Of a stretch of DNA of 64,000 bases, positions 62,483 to 64,000 are shown piece by piece. Positions within the stretch are counted from its first letter, which is position 1. Each line of letters starts with the position of its first letter. Source of the DNA: Salinisphaera orenii subsp. orenii MK-B5 (lineage in GTDB: Bacteria > Pseudomonadota > Gammaproteobacteria > Nevskiales > Salinisphaeraceae); NCBI RefSeq assembly GCF_003788635.1, contig NZ_AYKH01000011.1, forward strand, positions 1 to 64,000, given 5' to 3'. The notes beneath the pieces were generated by a model, which saw only the letters and a list, made by a program, of their open reading frames with translations, did not search any database and was not told the origin of the DNA. Made by a program: the position numbers and the translations under genes.

Positions 62483-63964
62483 ATGGCCGAGCCGATCGTG
62501 GTGGTGGAGTCGCGGCGCGACTGGAAGGGCGCCGCGCCGGCGGTGCGGCTGGTCATCGCCGACGAGTATCTCAGCGATCCGGCCTTCGCCGAGGCCGAGC
62601 TGCACGTGATCAACCTGTGCCGGAGCATGCGCTACCAGAGCCTGGGCTATTACTGCTCGCTGCTGGCCGAGGCGCGCGGGCACCGTGTGCTCGCCTCGGT
62701 GGCCACGCTGCAGGATCTGTCGCGCAAGATTCTCTACGGCAGCGAGATCCCGGCGCTGGCCCAATATCTGGACGCGCTCGACGATGCCGAGCGCGCCGCC
62801 TTGCCCGCGCACTTCAACGTCTATCTCGGCCAGTGCGAGAATCCGGTACTGGCGCCGCTCGCGCGCCGGCTGTTCGAACAGTTCGCGGTGCCGCTGCTGC
62901 ACGTGGATCTGCGCCGTCGCAAAGAGCGGGTGAGCGTGGCAGGGCTGCGCACGCTGTCGATCCGCGCGCTGGAGGCCGGCGAGGCCGATTGTCTGGCCCG
63001 CGCGCTGGACGCGCACGTCGCCAAAGGCTGGCGCTCGGCCCGCAAGCGCCGAGCGGCGCGCTTCGATGTCGCCATGCTGGTCGACGCCGACGATCCGCAG
63101 CCGCCGTCGAATGCGGCCGCGCTGGCGCAGTTCGTCGCGGCCGGACGCCGCCTGGGCCTGGAGGTCGAACGGATATCGCGGCGCGATTTCGGACGTCTGG
63201 CGGAGTTCGACGCGCTGTTCATCCGCGAGACCACGCGCCTGGCCCACCACACCTACGCGTTCTCGCGCCGCGCCGAGCGAGAGGGCCTCGTGGTGATCGA
63301 CGACCCCACCTCGATTCTGCGCTGTACCAACAAGGTCTATCTGGCCGAGCTGTTGAGCCGCTACAAGGTGGCCGCGCCCAGGGCCTGCATCTTCGGCGAG
63401 CGCGAGGTCGAGCGCCTGCCGGGGCTGCTGGGTTTTCCCATGGTGCTCAAGGCGCCCGAGGGTGCGTTCTCCAAGGGCGTATTCAAAGCCGCCGACCGCG
63501 CCGAGCTCAACGAGATCGCCGCGCGCCTGCTCGACGATTCCGAGCTCGCGCTGGCCCAGGAATTCATGCCCACCGAGTTCGACTGGCGGGTGGGCGTGCT
63601 CGCCGGCAAGCCGCTCTACGTATGCCAGTACGCCATGGCCGGCGGCCACTGGCAGATCGTCAAGCACGGCGAGGACGGCCAGTACAGTGAGGGCAACTCG
63701 TTGACGCTGGCGGTCGAGGAGGCGCCGGCCGAGGTGGTCGAAACCGCGGTGCGTGCGGCGAACCTGATCGGCGACGGGCTGTACGGCGTCGATCTCAAGC
63801 AGACAGCGGCCGGCATCCGCGTGATCGAGATCAACGACAACCCGAGCATCGATGCCGGGGTGGAGGACGCGGTGCTCGGCGACGCACTCTACGACCGCAT
63901 CATGGGCGAATTCCTGAGGCGGCTGGAGCAGCGCACGCGGGCGCGTCCGGCGGCCCGTCGGTAG
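62483..63964 (+). CDS. RimK-like ATP-grasp ligase with RLAN N-terminal domain
   Basis: A 493-residue protein in two parts. Residues about 1-190 match the RLAN domain found before RimK-like ATP-grasps (IVVVESRRDWKGAAPAVRLVIADEYLSD, VINLCRSMRYQSLGYYCSLLAEARGH). Residues about 200-480 are the ATP-grasp (FIRETTRLAHHTYAF, IDDPTSILRCTNKVYLAELLSRYKV, FPMVLKAPEGAFSKGVFKA, GVDLKQTAAGIRVIEINDNPSID). RimK-like enzymes join an amino acid, often glutamate, to a carboxylate on a protein, peptide or cofactor. Substrate unknown; association with the GNAT is the only clue. Gene is complete at the right edge. Confidence 0.9.
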   Translation: MAEPIVVVESRRDWKGAAPAVRLVIADEYLSDPAFAEAELHVINLCRSMRYQSLGYYCSLLAEARGHRVLASVATLQDLSRKILYGSEIPALAQYLDALDDAERAALPAHFNVYLGQCENPVLAPLARRLFEQFAVPLLHVDLRRRKERVSVAGLRTLSIRALEAGEADCLARALDAHVAKGWRSARKRRAARFDVAMLVDADDPQPPSNAAALAQFVAAGRRLGLEVERISRRDFGRLAEFDALFIRETTRLAHHTYAFSRRAEREGLVVIDDPTSILRCTNKVYLAELLSRYKVAAPRACIFGEREVERLPGLLGFPMVLKAPEGAFSKGVFKAADRAELNEIAARLLDDSELALAQEFMPTEFDWRVGVLAGKPLYVCQYAMAGGHWQIVKHGEDGQYSEGNSLTLAVEEAPAEVVETAVRAANLIGDGLYGVDLKQTAAGIRVIEINDNPSIDAGVEDAVLGDALYDRIMGEFLRRLEQRTRARPAARR

Positions 63965-64000
63965 GCGAAGGTCGGGGGCGTCGAGGGAGCCGGTTTTGTT

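Noticed and set aside
1-64000. tRNA, rRNA, CRISPR arrays, insertion sequences, prophage genes
   Set aside because: Scanned by eye for T-loop motifs, repeated spacers, terminal inverted repeats and transposase motifs; none found. A covariance-model search would settle the RNA genes.

Overview
The window reads as chromosomal DNA from a high-GC (by eye well above 60%) halotolerant gammaproteobacterium. The order argH | algZ-algR-hemC-hemD-hemX-hemY is the arrangement known from Pseudomonas and relatives. An ectoine hydroxylase, a BCCT-type compatible-solute transporter and many small stress proteins suggest a saline habitat. My best guess is a Salinisphaera-like organism, but this rests on gene content alone. 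I saw no tRNA, rRNA, CRISPR array, transposase or phage gene.

Layout, left end to 31 kb: a polyamine-type GNAT acetyltransferase, a DUF2256 zinc protein and an OsmC-like protein (0-1.6 kb); an unusual run of hairpins directly before a dynamin-like membrane GTPase (2.0-3.6 kb); a coiled-coil lipoprotein; a class II aldolase-family protein and a polytopic membrane protein on the minus strand; a translationally coupled thiolase/glutaryl-CoA dehydrogenase pair (7.8-10.2 kb); an OhrR-type MarR regulator and LLM oxidoreductase; a secreted formamidase-family protein divergent from a BCCT transporter (13.4-16.6 kb); an M23 endopeptidase; SEL1/SH3 protein, SDR, SlyD, OsmC and an acidic lipoprotein (19-23 kb); purT divergent from a CoA-transferase/GST pair (23-26.4 kb); a divergent FixL/FixJ-like pair (27-29 kb); and a minus-strand run of stress genes including ectD and CsbD (29-31.2 kb).

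From 31 to 49.4 kb: an unrecognised 345-residue protein; speE and speA divergent from one another (spermidine synthase and arginine decarboxylase, two steps of polyamine synthesis); a 1085-residue DUF748/AsmA-like protein with internal repeats; a 3-hydroxyisobutyrate dehydrogenase-family enzyme; argH; then algZ-algR-hemC-hemD-hemX-hemY, in which a LytS/LytTR two-component system precedes early tetrapyrrole genes, ending with an SDR gene.

From 49.5 to 64 kb: a minus-strand operon of an EF-hand/His-rich exported protein, an outer-membrane factor, a membrane-fusion protein and an RND permease; divergent from it an OmpR-type regulator, its histidine kinase and a PAP2 phosphatase; then a quinone oxidoreductase-like enzyme, a DJ-1/PfpI protein, and a GNAT plus RimK-like ATP-grasp ligase pair at the right edge.

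Most genes are core or housekeeping. The parts I find least explained are the hairpin cluster before the GTPase, an orphan forward terminator near 18.86 kb that may end a small RNA, the EF-hand/RND/two-component unit, and the GNAT/ATP-grasp pair.
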